DNA of 14,424 nucleotides from an uncultured Clostridia bacterium (GCA_946042585.1 CAMGDO010000004.1:1-14424); one strand, 5' to 3'; numbered from the stretch's first letter, positions 6,332 to 14,381 are shown. A program made the numbers and translations. Notes: generated from the sequence alone by a model not told the origin.

Positions 6332-6345
6332 CGAATTTGTTACAA
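6326..6345. promoter_or_regulatory. 20-bp imperfect palindrome, candidate operator
   Basis: TTGCAACGAATTTGTTACAA equals its own reverse complement at 16 of 20 bases (TTGnAACnAATTnGTTnCAA). Its left end is the -35 box of the motor operon promoter, so a bound repressor would block that promoter. It is about 44 bases upstream of the hprK -35 box. The binding protein is unknown. Confidence 0.5.
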
Positions 6346-6388
6346 CTGCATGCAAATTTCTAACGTTTCTGTGTAGCATTTTCGTGCA

Positions 6389-6419
6389 TTGACAAAAAAT
6401 GTCCTTTATGATGTAATAT
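6389..6419 (+). promoter_or_regulatory. Sigma-A promoter of hprK-glcK-asnS
   Basis: Perfect -35 TTGACA (6389-6394) and -10 TAATAT (6414-6419), 19 bases apart; a one-base shift of the -10 gives 18. Transcription should start near 6426, essentially at the upstream ATG (6425), which therefore cannot be the normal start of hprK. Confidence 0.7.
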
Positions 6420-6444
6420 AGAATATGGAAATATCTATCCAGAC

Positions 6445-6450
6445 GGAGGT
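6445..6450 (+). promoter_or_regulatory. Ribosome binding site setting the hprK start
   Basis: GGAGGT, with GGAGG eight bases before GTG 6458. Together with the promoter position it decides for GTG 6458 over ATG 6425. Confidence 0.75.
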
Positions 6451-6457
6451 GGAAACG

Positions 6458-7384
6458 GTGATTCGGGTAGACGAATTTGTTAATGCGCTGCAGCTGACCA
6501 CGCTCAGCCCTTCATCCGTGACCGAATGGCCTATCGAATCGGCAGATCTGAACCGTCCCGGTCTGCAGCTCACCGGGCATTATGACTATTTCGCCAAGGA
6601 ACGCCCGCAGGTGATTGGCAAAGCAGAAATGGCCTATCTGGACTCGCTGGAGCCGTCAGTGCGCCGCGATTGTCTGGAAACTTTCCTCTCACACCCCATT
6701 CCCTGCGTCATCATCTGCCGCGGCATGCAGCCCCCCGAGGAGCTTTTGCAGCTGGCCAGGGCGCATGATGTGCCGGTATTCCAGACCGAGCTGGTCACCA
6801 CGCGCTTCTTCATGAAGGCCATTATCTATATGAACCAGTGTCTGGCTCCGCGCGCCACGCTGCACGGCGTGCTGCTGGAGGTATACGGCGTGGGCGTGCT
6901 CATCACCGGCCGCAGCGGCGTGGGCAAGAGCGAAGCCGCGCTGGAGCTGGTCAAGCGCGGACATCAGCTGGTCGCGGACGATGTGGTGGACGTATGCAAG
7001 GTGGCGGACGACCGACTGTCCGGCGAATCTCCCGAGATGGTCAGGCATCTGATGGAAATCCGCGGCATCGGCATCATCGATATCAAGGCCATGTACGGCA
7101 TCGGCTCGGTTCTGATGAAGAAATCCATCGATCTGGTCATTCACCTGGAAAAGTGGGATGAAAAGAAGGAATATGACCGCTATGGTCTGACGGATGAATA
7201 CACCTCCATCATGGATGTTAAGATTCCCCGCATCGTGCTGCCCGTCAAGCCCGGTCGCAATCTGGCCATCATCATCGAGGTGGCGGCACGCAACTTCTCG
7301 CTCAAGCGGCTGGGCTACTCCGCTGCGCAGGAGCTGGATCGCCGCACCACCGAAATGATCAACGCACGCATGAATCAGCTGTAA
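6458..7384 (+). CDS. hprK: HPr kinase/phosphorylase
   Basis: A 308-residue bifunctional enzyme that phosphorylates and dephosphorylates Ser46 of HPr, the key sensor of carbon catabolite control in Bacillota. Visible features are H136 (TLHG), the Walker A loop GRSGVGKS at 151-158, the acidic pair D174-D175, and the family signature EIRGIGIIDIKAMYGIG from E200. GTG 6458 is preferred over ATG 6425 because GGAGG is correctly spaced, the predicted transcript starts at about 6426, and the protein then starts MIRVDEFVNAL, the normal HprK N terminus. Length matches the family (about 310). It is first in an operon with glcK (17-base gap) and asnS, putting the glucose-signalling enzyme next to a glucose kinase. 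Confidence 0.96.
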   Translation: MIRVDEFVNALQLTTLSPSSVTEWPIESADLNRPGLQLTGHYDYFAKERPQVIGKAEMAYLDSLEPSVRRDCLETFLSHPIPCVIICRGMQPPEELLQLARAHDVPVFQTELVTTRFFMKAIIYMNQCLAPRATLHGVLLEVYGVGVLITGRSGVGKSEAALELVKRGHQLVADDVVDVCKVADDRLSGESPEMVRHLMEIRGIGIIDIKAMYGIGSVLMKKSIDLVIHLEKWDEKKEYDRYGLTDEYTSIMDVKIPRIVLPVKPGRNLAIIIEVAARNFSLKRLGYSAAQELDRRTTEMINARMNQL

Positions 7385-7401
7385 GCAAAGGAGATACCAT
7401 C

Positions 7402-8352
7402 ATGTATTATATCGGCATCGATCTGGGCGGCACGCACATGGCCGCCGGCGTCGTGAATGAAGAGGGCGCGATTCTCACCAAAGCAGAAACCCCAACGCTG
7501 GTGGGCAGACCGTATCAGGACATCGTGCGCGACATGGCCGCCTGCATCCGCACGGCAATCGGTCAGGCCGGCATTTCCGAAGCGGACGTGCATTCCATCG
7601 GCATTGGCATTCCCGGCATCGCCGATCAGAAAACGGGCCGCGTCATCTTCTGCCCCAATCTGAGCTGGCGCGACATTCCCCTTCGGGACGAGGTGCAAAA
7701 GCACATCGATAAGCCCGTATTCATCGACAACGACGCCACCGTGGCCGGATGGGCAGAATATCAGGCAGGCGTCAGCCGCGGCTGCAATACCTGCGTGTTC
7801 CTCACATTGGGCACGGGCGTGGGTGCCGGCATTGTGATCAACGGCCGCATCTGGTCCGGCGCGCATGGCGCGGCCACAGAGCTGGGGCATCTGACCATAG
7901 AGGTGGACGGCGAAATGTGCAACTGCGGCAAGCGGGGCTGCACCGAGCGCTACTGCTCCGCCACAGCCATCATCCGCATGGCCAAAGAAGCCTGCGCCCA
8001 GCAGCCGGACAACAGCATTATGCGCAAATGCGGCGGTGATATGAACAAAATCAATGCCAAAATCGTCATTGACGCCGCGAAAGAGGGTGATGATGTTGCG
8101 AAGCAGGTATTCAACCGCTATTCCAAATACCTGACGATCGCCATCAATAATATCATTTCCTTCCTTGATCCCGACATGATCGTCCTGGGCGGCGGCGTCA
8201 GCCACGCAGGCGCTTTCCTGCTGGACGCCATCAAGGCGCAGCTGGGCGATTATCTGGTGTTCCCCACACTCGAACTGCCCAGGATTGCCCTGGCGCAGCT
8301 GGGCAACAACGCCGGCATCATCGGCGCGGCGCTGCTGGGTCGCCAGCAATAA
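7402..8352 (+). CDS. glcK: ROK-family glucokinase
   Basis: A 316-residue cytosolic kinase converting glucose and ATP to glucose 6-phosphate. It shows the phosphate-binding DLGGT (7-11), the catalytic region DND (109-111), LGTGVGAG, the sugar-binding E160-x2-H163 and the ROK zinc motif CxCGxxGCxE (C173, C175, C180, E182; H163 the fourth ligand). The CNCGKRGC form is typical of Bacillota glucokinases, but other ROK hexose or amino-sugar kinases share these motifs. AAAGGAG lies eight bases before ATG. It is in an operon between hprK and asnS, with no promoter or terminator seen in the gaps. Confidence 0.9.
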   Translation: MYYIGIDLGGTHMAAGVVNEEGAILTKAETPTLVGRPYQDIVRDMAACIRTAIGQAGISEADVHSIGIGIPGIADQKTGRVIFCPNLSWRDIPLRDEVQKHIDKPVFIDNDATVAGWAEYQAGVSRGCNTCVFLTLGTGVGAGIVINGRIWSGAHGAATELGHLTIEVDGEMCNCGKRGCTERYCSATAIIRMAKEACAQQPDNSIMRKCGGDMNKINAKIVIDAAKEGDDVAKQVFNRYSKYLTIAINNIISFLDPDMIVLGGGVSHAGAFLLDAIKAQLGDYLVFPTLELPRIALAQLGNNAGIIGAALLGRQQ

Positions 8353-8391
8353 AACGCACTCCGTATAGAAGCAGAAAGAAGGCTTTTTCCC

Positions 8392-9780
8392 ATGGACAAG
8401 TATCTCATTCACGATCTTTATCGCAAAACGCCGGCCGACGGCACGCAAATTTCCGTGTCCGGCTGGGTGCGCACGGTGCGCGACAGCAAGGCCTTTGCCT
8501 TCATCGAGCTCAACGACGGCACGTTCTTCAAAAATCTGCAGATCGTGCTGGATGACAGCGTTCCCGATTTCCGCGAAGTAGTCAAGGTCACGCTGGGCTC
8601 CGCCATCGAAGTAACGGGCACGCTGAAGCTGACCCCCGAAATGAAGCAGCCCTTCGAGCTCAAGGCCGCCACCGTCACGGTGGTGGGCATGGCAGCGCCC
8701 GACTATCCGCTGCAGAAAAAGCGCCACACGGTGGAATATCTTCGCACGCAGGCGCATCTGCGCCCCCGCACCAATCTGTTTTCTGCGGTATTCCGCATCC
8801 GTTCCGTCGCCGCGCAAAGCATTCACCGCTTCTTTGGCGATCAGGGCTTTGTGTATGTGCACACGCCCCTCATCACCGCCAGCGACTGCGAGGGCGCGGG
8901 CGAAATGTTCCGCGTGACCACGCTGGATATCGACAACCCGCCCCGCGATGACAAGGGCAACGTCAAGCACAGCGAGGATTTCTTCGGCAAGCCCGCCAAT
9001 CTGACAGTATCCGGTCAGCTCAATGGCGAAGCCTTCTGCATGGCCTTCCGCAACATCTATACCTTCGGCCCCACCTTCCGCGCCGAAAAGAGCTACACCC
9101 AGCGCCACGCGGCGGAATTCTGGATGATCGAGCCCGAAATCGCCTTTGCGGACCTCAACGACGACATGGAGCTGGCCGAGGCCATGGTGCGCTATGTGAT
9201 CGCCGACGTGATGGAGCGCTGCCCGGAAGAGCTGGAATTCCTCAACAACTTTGTGGACAAGGGCCTCATTGAGCGCCTCACCCATGTGCGCGACAGCGAC
9301 TTCGCCCGCGTCACCTACACCGAAGCCATCGAGATTCTCCAGAAATCCGGCGTTGCCTTCGAGTATGGCGCATACTGGGGCATGGATATGCAGACCGAGC
9401 ACGAACGCTATCTGGCTGAAAAGCACTTTGGCCGTCCCGTGTGTGTATACAACTATCCCAAGGAAATCAAGGCGTTCTACATGCGGCAGAATGACGACGG
9501 CAAGACCGTAGCGGCTGTGGACGTGCTGGTGCCCGGCATTGGCGAGCTGATCGGCGGCAGCCAGCGCGAGGATCGTCTGGATGTGCTGGAAGCGCGGCTG
9601 GATGAGCTGGGGCTCGACAAAGAAAGCTACTGGTGGTATCTGGAGCTGCGCAAATACGGCTCCGCTCCGCACGCAGGCTTTGGTCTGGGCTTTGAACGGC
9701 TGATCATGTACCTCACGGGCGTGAGCAACATCCGCGATGTGCTGCCCTTCCCACGCACCACCGGCAGCGCTGATTTCTAA
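8392..9780 (+). CDS. asnS: Asparagine--tRNA ligase
   Basis: A 462-residue class IIb synthetase that charges tRNA-Asn. An N-terminal OB-fold anticodon-binding domain (about 1-100, [20 protein letters not shown]) is followed by the class II core: motif 2 with FRAE (R230, E232) and motif 3 with GLGFER (G433, E435, R436). GGSQRED and the [11 protein letters not shown] ending favour AsnRS over AspRS. Full length. Weak AAGAAGG site nine bases upstream of ATG. Last gene of the hprK operon, followed by a bidirectional terminator. Confidence 0.96.
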   Translation: MDKYLIHDLYRKTPADGTQISVSGWVRTVRDSKAFAFIELNDGTFFKNLQIVLDDSVPDFREVVKVTLGSAIEVTGTLKLTPEMKQPFELKAATVTVVGMAAPDYPLQKKRHTVEYLRTQAHLRPRTNLFSAVFRIRSVAAQSIHRFFGDQGFVYVHTPLITASDCEGAGEMFRVTTLDIDNPPRDDKGNVKHSEDFFGKPANLTVSGQLNGEAFCMAFRNIYTFGPTFRAEKSYTQRHAAEFWMIEPEIAFADLNDDMELAEAMVRYVIADVMERCPEELEFLNNFVDKGLIERLTHVRDSDFARVTYTEAIEILQKSGVAFEYGAYWGMDMQTEHERYLAEKHFGRPVCVYNYPKEIKAFYMRQNDDGKTVAAVDVLVPGIGELIGGSQREDRLDVLEARLDELGLDKESYWWYLELRKYGSAPHAGFGLGFERLIMYLTGVSNIRDVLPFPRTTGSADF

Positions 9781-9820
9781 GCAGCGCCTGCCATCGCTTC
9801 ACCCGGCATCACAAAGCATC

Positions 9821-9853
9821 AAAAACGGTATGGCGAAATGCCATACCGTTTTT
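9821..9853. terminator. Bidirectional terminator between asnS and the opposing operon
   Basis: A perfect 14-bp stem (9821-9834 with 9840-9853) with loop GAAAT. It starts with AAAAA and ends with TTTTT plus CTTTTATT, so it works on both strands. It serves asnS (plus) and the gene ending at 9880 (minus). Confidence 0.93.
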
Positions 9854-9879
9854 CTTTTATTCTATAGCCATTCCTGCGT

Positions 9880-10926
9880 TTATCCGTAGATCCGCGACAG
9901 CTCCATGGCACCCATATCCTCATCAAAGAACGGCGGGCAGGTGACCCCATCCTGAGACATCTGGATATAGAGATTATCGCCGGAGGGATCAATCAGCAGC
10001 GGGAAGCTTCCGCTCAGATCATCTCTGCCCCGTTCGCCCTTCAGCTCCAGGCGCAGGCAGTCATTCTCCATCCGCCAGGAGCCTGCATACATCAGATCAT
10101 AAGGCTGTCCGGCCTGCTGCTGATAATACAGCCGCACAGCACCGGCATATCCCGCATCGCCGCCGCCCCGCTCCAGCTCCATGCGCCAGCCTTCGCCGCA
10201 CGCCCATTCGCTGTCTGACAGTCCTTCGTCCGTCGGCGGACACCAGGACATATCGCCGGGTGCATCCCAGCCCCAGGCCATGCCGCCCTCCGTTCCGTCC
10301 TCGCCGCCAAAGATGGAGAAGTCCAGCAGCAGCGGGGTCTCATATGCGCCGGTCGGCAGCACGATATAGCCATATTCTTCATCTACCACGGGATACCACG
10401 CAAGCCCTGCGCCATTTCCCGCCACGGCAATGATGCCGATATCCGGCTCCGTGCGGTATTCCTCATACCCGACAAACACCAGCACCGGCTGGGTATTTCC
10501 GTCATAATAGAGCAGGGTGTCTACATTCGGGCGGTTGCCCGCGCCGTCTGACTGCCAGACGACGTGATTGACCGCCAGGGACGTGCTGTCATCCCGCGGT
10601 ACAAAGCAGAACAGATCGCCATATCCTGCGCCCAGAATGCGTTCCCCGGGGATGGTCTGGATGAACGGCATCTCCATCAGCATGGCCGGCGCATGCTGCC
10701 ACAGCCAGTCCTCCAGCGGCGTTTGGTCGTCCGCCTCGCGATAGCCCAGATAGGCCACCGCCATCACCACCTGCGGCATCATGTCCATGCATTCCTGCAG
10801 CATGGACAGCGCTTCCTGCGCCTGGATATCCTCCTGCGCAAGCGCCGCGGGAAAACTATTCGTCGAAGCAGTACCCAGCAATATCAGGCATATTAAAGCC
10901 GCCATCAGACGTTTGATCGACTTCAT
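9880..10926 (-). CDS. Secreted protein of unknown function, fourth gene of the SPFH operon
   Basis: A 348-residue protein, not recognised. Signal peptide: KSIKR, a hydrophobic core near 8-20, likely cleavage ALA|QE around residue 30; no lipobox. The mature part is acidic and rich in Asp, Glu, Gly, Trp and Tyr, with strand-like stretches such as TQPVLVFVGYEEY and YDLMYAGSWRMENDCLRLEL, suggesting an extracellular beta-rich fold. An in-frame TTG at 10944 would add six residues, but GGGAGG (10934-10939) is seven bases from ATG 10926, so ATG is taken. The gap to the TPM gene is 39 bases without a terminator, so it is probably co-transcribed with the SPFH, zinc-ribbon and TPM genes. That link is its only functional clue. 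Confidence 0.8.
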   Translation of the reverse strand: MKSIKRLMAALICLILLGTASTNSFPAALAQEDIQAQEALSMLQECMDMMPQVVMAVAYLGYREADDQTPLEDWLWQHAPAMLMEMPFIQTIPGERILGAGYGDLFCFVPRDDSTSLAVNHVVWQSDGAGNRPNVDTLLYYDGNTQPVLVFVGYEEYRTEPDIGIIAVAGNGAGLAWYPVVDEEYGYIVLPTGAYETPLLLDFSIFGGEDGTEGGMAWGWDAPGDMSWCPPTDEGLSDSEWACGEGWRMELERGGGDAGYAGAVRLYYQQQAGQPYDLMYAGSWRMENDCLRLELKGERGRDDLSGSFPLLIDPSGDNLYIQMSQDGVTCPPFFDEDMGAMELSRIYG

Positions 10927-10933
10927 GTCAAAA

Positions 10934-10939
10934 CCTCCC
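10934..10939 (-). promoter_or_regulatory. Ribosome binding site deciding start at 10926
   Basis: GGGAGG on the minus strand, seven bases before ATG 10926; it lies inside the longer TTG-started frame and rules that start out. Confidence 0.7.
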
Positions 10940-10965
10940 TGCAATTATGCTGTCTCGCCCGCCCA

Positions 10966-11781
10966 TCAGAAGGACCCGCCTCCGCCGCCATGGGTCGTGC
11001 CGGAGGACGAGGTATGCGTGCTGCTGCCGGACGAAGAATCATTCCTCGGCTTTTCCGTTCTCTGCACGGTATGATACAGATAAATATCGCGGCATTCGGA
11101 GATATTCAGGCTGCCGTCCCTGAAATAGCTGTCCGCCGCAGCCTGTGCGCGCACAGATTTGAGCTTGCCCTTCATATTGCCGACCACCAGGGCAGCAATC
11201 ACAAAGCCAATCACAAGGCATGCCGGAATCCACAGCGGCGACAGCGGCCCGCGGGGCAAAGTACCCTTGTCATACGGCGCTCCGCTATGCGCCTGCCCGG
11301 CAAATTCATCACACAGCGCGGCAAAGCGCTCAAACGCGGCGGCATAATTGCCATCGGACAGATCGGGTTTGATCTGTTTGCCGATATACGCAATTCCCGC
11401 ATCGGTAAAGACGGTGATGCCATAGCCGCAGGTGGAAATATGCCATTCCCTGTCCTCCAAGCTGATCAGCAGCAGCACGCCGTCGTGCTGCGCGCCATAG
11501 CCAAAGCCGCACTGGTCATAGAGGTCGTCGGCACAATCCTGCGCCGACGCGCCGTTCAGGCGCTGCGTTGTCGCTACCACCACATCAAGGCGCTGGCGCG
11601 CACTGATTTCATCCAGCTGCTCCAGAAGCGCCTGTCTTTCGCTTGCGGTCAACAGCTCCGCCATATCCAGCACACGGGGATACGCAGTGGAAATGCTGTC
11701 TACTCCCTCTGCAAGAGCCGGCAGCATCAGCCCCAGGCACAAAGCGAGGCTGAGCCAGAAAATGAACCCTCTTTTTTTCAT
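10966..11781 (-). CDS. TPM-domain membrane protein (YdjH/YgcG-like)
   Basis: A 271-residue protein with a signal peptide (MKKRGFIFW..., likely cut ALA|EG near residue 24). A TPM domain covers about 35-150: VLDMAELLTASERQALLEQL, LDVVVATTQ, DGVLLLISLEDREWHISTCGYG. A membrane helix lies near 187-207 (IPACLVIGFVIAALVVG), then a cytosolic tail ends in a Ser/Thr/Gly-rich stretch and GGGGGSF, as in YgcG-type proteins. The TPM domain faces outside. The frame is open for 32 more codons upstream, inside the previous gene, but the AAAGGGGG site and signal peptide fix ATG 11781. It parallels YdjH of the B. subtilis pspA-ydjGHI membrane-stress operon. The TPM domain's activity is debated: phosphatase in plant TLP18.3, scaffold elsewhere. 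Confidence 0.88.
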   Translation of the reverse strand: MKKRGFIFWLSLALCLGLMLPALAEGVDSISTAYPRVLDMAELLTASERQALLEQLDEISARQRLDVVVATTQRLNGASAQDCADDLYDQCGFGYGAQHDGVLLLISLEDREWHISTCGYGITVFTDAGIAYIGKQIKPDLSDGNYAAAFERFAALCDEFAGQAHSGAPYDKGTLPRGPLSPLWIPACLVIGFVIAALVVGNMKGKLKSVRAQAAADSYFRDGSLNISECRDIYLYHTVQRTEKPRNDSSSGSSTHTSSSGTTHGGGGGSF

Positions 11782-11789
11782 GACGCTTG

Positions 11790-11797
11790 CCCCCTTT
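11790..11797 (-). promoter_or_regulatory. Ribosome binding site deciding start at 11781
   Basis: AAAGGGGG on the minus strand, eight bases before ATG 11781. It overlaps the stop codon of the upstream zinc-ribbon gene (11796-11798), implying coupled translation. Confidence 0.7.
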
Positions 11798-12890
11798 ACA
11801 GCCATCCGAGCAGATGCATCAGCCAGACTACGCCATAAGCAGCCGCGCTCATCGCTGCCGTCAGACCAATCAGCCACCGGTTTGCCGCCGCTTTATCCAC
11901 CGGCAGATCGCCGACAAACTTCCCCGTCTGTCCGTTCATGGCAAAGGTATACCGATTGCCGTGCCAAGTGGTATTGAGCAGCCAGACCGGGTACAGCGCA
12001 TATTTTGTCCTGCCGTTATGCAGGCAAATGCCGCTGTGCTTCGTCTGGACGGTCGCATAGCCCTGCACCGTCTCGGCAAATGCCTCTTCGGTGGAATGCT
12101 TGATGCGCTCATTGGCGCGTTCCACGCTCTGCTGCGCATCCACATCATATTTATCCGCCAGATACCCAGCCAGATAGGCCGTCCTGAAATCCACGGCCTC
12201 TGAAACATCAAAGGGCTCGATGGATTCCATCAGATCATCCGCCATTTTGGTGGAGCCGTCCACCGGAACATTGGCAAAGCTCACGCTGCCTCCCCGATGC
12301 ACCAGATAATGCTGGGTTTCGGTATAGTTGTAGTGGCTGTCGCTCCAGTTGCGCAGGCGGGTAGCATGATAGAGCACCTGCGCATCCGCATCCGCGTCAA
12401 ACAGCCATACCGGAACATACACGCCCTTGATCTCATCGATATGGTTCTGATCTTTGAATACCGCCGGAAGTAGCCGCTTGCCTGAAAGATGCTTCATCAG
12501 ACCCGCCTTGGCCGCTTTCTTGTCGAGCTTGAACGGAATGACCAAATCAGGCTTGAGCGCGCCCGAAAGCTGGCCGCTCATCACCACAGGGCTTCCGCAG
12601 AAGGGGCAGGATGTAGCCGCCGTGTTTTCGTCGCATGCAATCTCGCCGCCGCAGGCGCTGCACACACAGGAACACAGCCCCTCTGCTTCGCCCTCCTGCC
12701 ATGTGCTGCCCGCCGCCGTTTCCCATTCCATGACGTCGCCCGTTTCATTGCGCAGCTCGTCGTTATAGCCCGCCAGCGCTTCGACCTCATATTCGGTGCC
12801 GCAGTAGGGGCACTTCATTTTCTGGGCCGTGCTGTCAAAGGTGATTGAGCCGTCACAGCACGGGCACTTGTACTCCAGCAAATCCGCCAT
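11796..12890 (-). CDS. Double zinc-ribbon membrane protein (YdjG-like)
   Basis: A 364-residue protein with two zinc ribbons: C9-x2-C12 with C27-x2-C30, and C77-x2-C80 with C95-x2-C98. A central domain of about 200 residues follows (from LKPDLVIPFKLDKKAA, through VYVPVWLFDADADAQ, to KYALYPVWLLNTTWHGNRY). The C terminus has one or two hydrophobic stretches at about 340-363 that anchor it to the membrane. The ribbons resemble TFIIB/RPB9 or PriA types and are often mis-annotated as helicase or RNA polymerase parts; nothing enzymatic is seen. Its position between SPFH and TPM genes matches YdjG of B. subtilis, which with YdjH recruits PspA to the membrane. The GGGGAGGGAGA site stands just before ATG. 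Confidence 0.85.
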   Translation of the reverse strand: MADLLEYKCPCCDGSITFDSTAQKMKCPYCGTEYEVEALAGYNDELRNETGDVMEWETAAGSTWQEGEAEGLCSCVCSACGGEIACDENTAATSCPFCGSPVVMSGQLSGALKPDLVIPFKLDKKAAKAGLMKHLSGKRLLPAVFKDQNHIDEIKGVYVPVWLFDADADAQVLYHATRLRNWSDSHYNYTETQHYLVHRGGSVSFANVPVDGSTKMADDLMESIEPFDVSEAVDFRTAYLAGYLADKYDVDAQQSVERANERIKHSTEEAFAETVQGYATVQTKHSGICLHNGRTKYALYPVWLLNTTWHGNRYTFAMNGQTGKFVGDLPVDKAAANRWLIGLTAAMSAAAYGVVWLMHLLGWL

Positions 12891-12909
12891 CCATTCTCCC
12901 TCCCCTGAT

Positions 12910-12928
12910 CGGGTGCAACCGGCACCCG
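12910..12928 (-). other. Intergenic hairpin between the SPFH and zinc-ribbon genes
   Basis: CGGGTGC/GCACCCG (12910-12916/12922-12928), a 7-bp stem with a 5-base loop in the 44-base gap. No T-run follows on the minus strand, so it is not a terminator; mRNA stabilisation or partial attenuation is possible. Confidence 0.4.
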
Positions 12929-12934
12929 TCCTGT

Positions 12935-14344
12935 TTATCCTTTGATATCGCTGTCATTGAACACATCGCCGCATTCCGGGCAGAATTTGGGCGGGCACTT
13001 GGGATCCTCAGGCTCCCAGCCGCATTTGTCGCACCGATACAGGGGAGCGTCCGCAGGTTTCTTCGCGCCGCAGTTCTGGCAGAATTTTCCCTGATTGACC
13101 GCGCCGCAGGCACAGATCCAGCCCTCCGCCCGTTCAGGTCTTTTTGCACCGCATTCCGGGCAGAATTTGCCCGTGGCAGAAGCGCCGCACTGGCACTTCC
13201 ATGCATCCTGCTGCACAGGCTCGGGCTTTTTCGCACCGCACTCCGAGCAGAACTTTCCGGTAGCTTCCGCGCCGCAGGCACACTTCCAGCGTCCCTCGCC
13301 CTCTGCTTTGGCGGCATTTTGCTGCTGAACGCCCAGATTATAGAGATTCACCGCCGTGCCAAAGCCGCCCTGCGAACCCATGCCGGCCATCCCCATGCCC
13401 ATAAAGCCGGTCATGGCGCCGGCGGAGTTGCCCGCAGCCGTCTGCATGGTGGTGGCAGTAGCGTCGGTCATTCGGCCCGCCATCATGAACGGATTGGAAC
13501 CAATATTGGCCGCGTCCTCCAGCTCGTTGATCTTCTTCATGTCCTCCGCTGTCAGCGTGATGGGATTGAGGGAAATCTTGCCCACGGAGATGCCGCGGTT
13601 ATCAATCCACTCCTGGCGGAGCGCGTCGTTCATGGCTGCCTTGAACTCCGCTGCCCTGCCAGGCAGCTGCGCAGGGCGAAGCTCCTGCTCGGAAAGAGCG
13701 CCAAGCGCAGGCTGCAGCGCATCAATGAACTCCGCCCGCAGCTGCTCGTCGATCTGATCCCGGGTGTACTCGTATTCCACATTGCCGCCAAGCCGCGTGT
13801 AGAACACCAGCGGGTTCGTGATCACATAGGTATATACGCCGTTGCAACGCACATTCACCGTTCTTCTGATGCCGATGCGCTTGTTGACCACCTCAAACAT
13901 GATAGGGCTGGGCGTGCCGAATTTGTTGCCGATGATCTCCTTCGTGTTGAAGTAATACACCCGCTGATCCTTGCCGGTGTCGCCGCCATAGGTAAAGCGC
14001 TTGCCGATCGTCATGAACGTCTCCATGATGGTATCGCCCAAATCGCCGGTGAAGATGGACGGCTCCGACGAGGTATCATAGGTAAATTCACCGGGCTCGG
14101 CACACACCTCGACGACCTTGCCCTGCTCCACAATGATCATGCACTGGCCATCTGCCACGACGATGCCGGAGCCATTGGAAATCACATTGTCATTGCCCTT
14201 CCTGTTGGACGAACGGCTTCCGGTTTGTTTCTGACCTCTGCGCATCAGCACATCATTGGGCAGCGCGTCGCAATAGAAAAACTCCTTCCACTGGTCAGCC
14301 AGCGTTCCGCCAAGTGCCCCAAGTCCCGCCTTAATCAATCCCAT
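12935..14344 (-). CDS. SPFH-domain protein with four C-terminal zinc ribbons (YdjI-like)
   Basis: A 469-residue protein without a clear membrane helix. Residues about 20-290 form the SPFH (band 7) region of the YdjI / 'virion core protein' type: FFYCDALPNDVLMRRG, GSGIVVADGQCMIIVEQGKVV, then GNVEYEYTRDQIDEQLRAEF. Residues about 312-335 are a Met/Gly-rich hinge. Then come three near-identical ribbons (W353-P374, W382-P403, W409-P430; pattern CxCG-x7-C-x2-CG) and a fourth rubredoxin-like one (C438, C441, C455, C458; a further Cys at 450). YdjI-type proteins help mark stressed membrane for PspA; three extra ribbons suggest a larger docking surface. AAAGGAG lies eight bases before ATG. First gene of a four-gene operon; no PspA gene is in the window. 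Confidence 0.9.
   Translation of the reverse strand: MGLIKAGLGALGGTLADQWKEFFYCDALPNDVLMRRGQKQTGSRSSNRKGNDNVISNGSGIVVADGQCMIIVEQGKVVEVCAEPGEFTYDTSSEPSIFTGDLGDTIMETFMTIGKRFTYGGDTGKDQRVYYFNTKEIIGNKFGTPSPIMFEVVNKRIGIRRTVNVRCNGVYTYVITNPLVFYTRLGGNVEYEYTRDQIDEQLRAEFIDALQPALGALSEQELRPAQLPGRAAEFKAAMNDALRQEWIDNRGISVGKISLNPITLTAEDMKKINELEDAANIGSNPFMMAGRMTDATATTMQTAAGNSAGAMTGFMGMGMAGMGSQGGFGTAVNLYNLGVQQQNAAKAEGEGRWKCACGAEATGKFCSECGAKKPEPVQQDAWKCQCGASATGKFCPECGAKRPERAEGWICACGAVNQGKFCQNCGAKKPADAPLYRCDKCGWEPEDPKCPPKFCPECGDVFNDSDIKG
12965..13288 (-). repeat. Tandem zinc-ribbon repeats within the SPFH gene
   Basis: Three 22-residue units at 13223-13288, 13136-13201 and 13055-13120 share W-x-C-x-CGA-x4-GKFC-x2-CGAK-x-P; they begin 29 and 27 residues apart. 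A divergent fourth ribbon is at 12965-13039. The DNA of the units is also visibly similar, suggesting expansion by duplication. Confidence 0.85.
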
Positions 14345-14381
14345 ACCGATGGCTCCTTTCGCATGTTTGCGCTCATTTTTT

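Noticed and set aside
6326..6345. Catabolite-responsive element (cre) for CcpA
   Set aside because: The palindrome has a central AATT and lacks the cre core with central CG and the required R-C-G positions, despite lying near hprK.
6425..6457. Upstream ATG start for hprK
   Set aside because: The predicted transcript starts at about 6426 and no ribosome site precedes this ATG; GTG 6458 has GGAGG at good spacing and gives the usual HprK N terminus.
7375..9672. 765-residue minus-strand frame opposite glcK and asnS
   Set aside because: Spans two well-identified genes and their gap; product is Ala/His/Gly/Val-rich with no motif.
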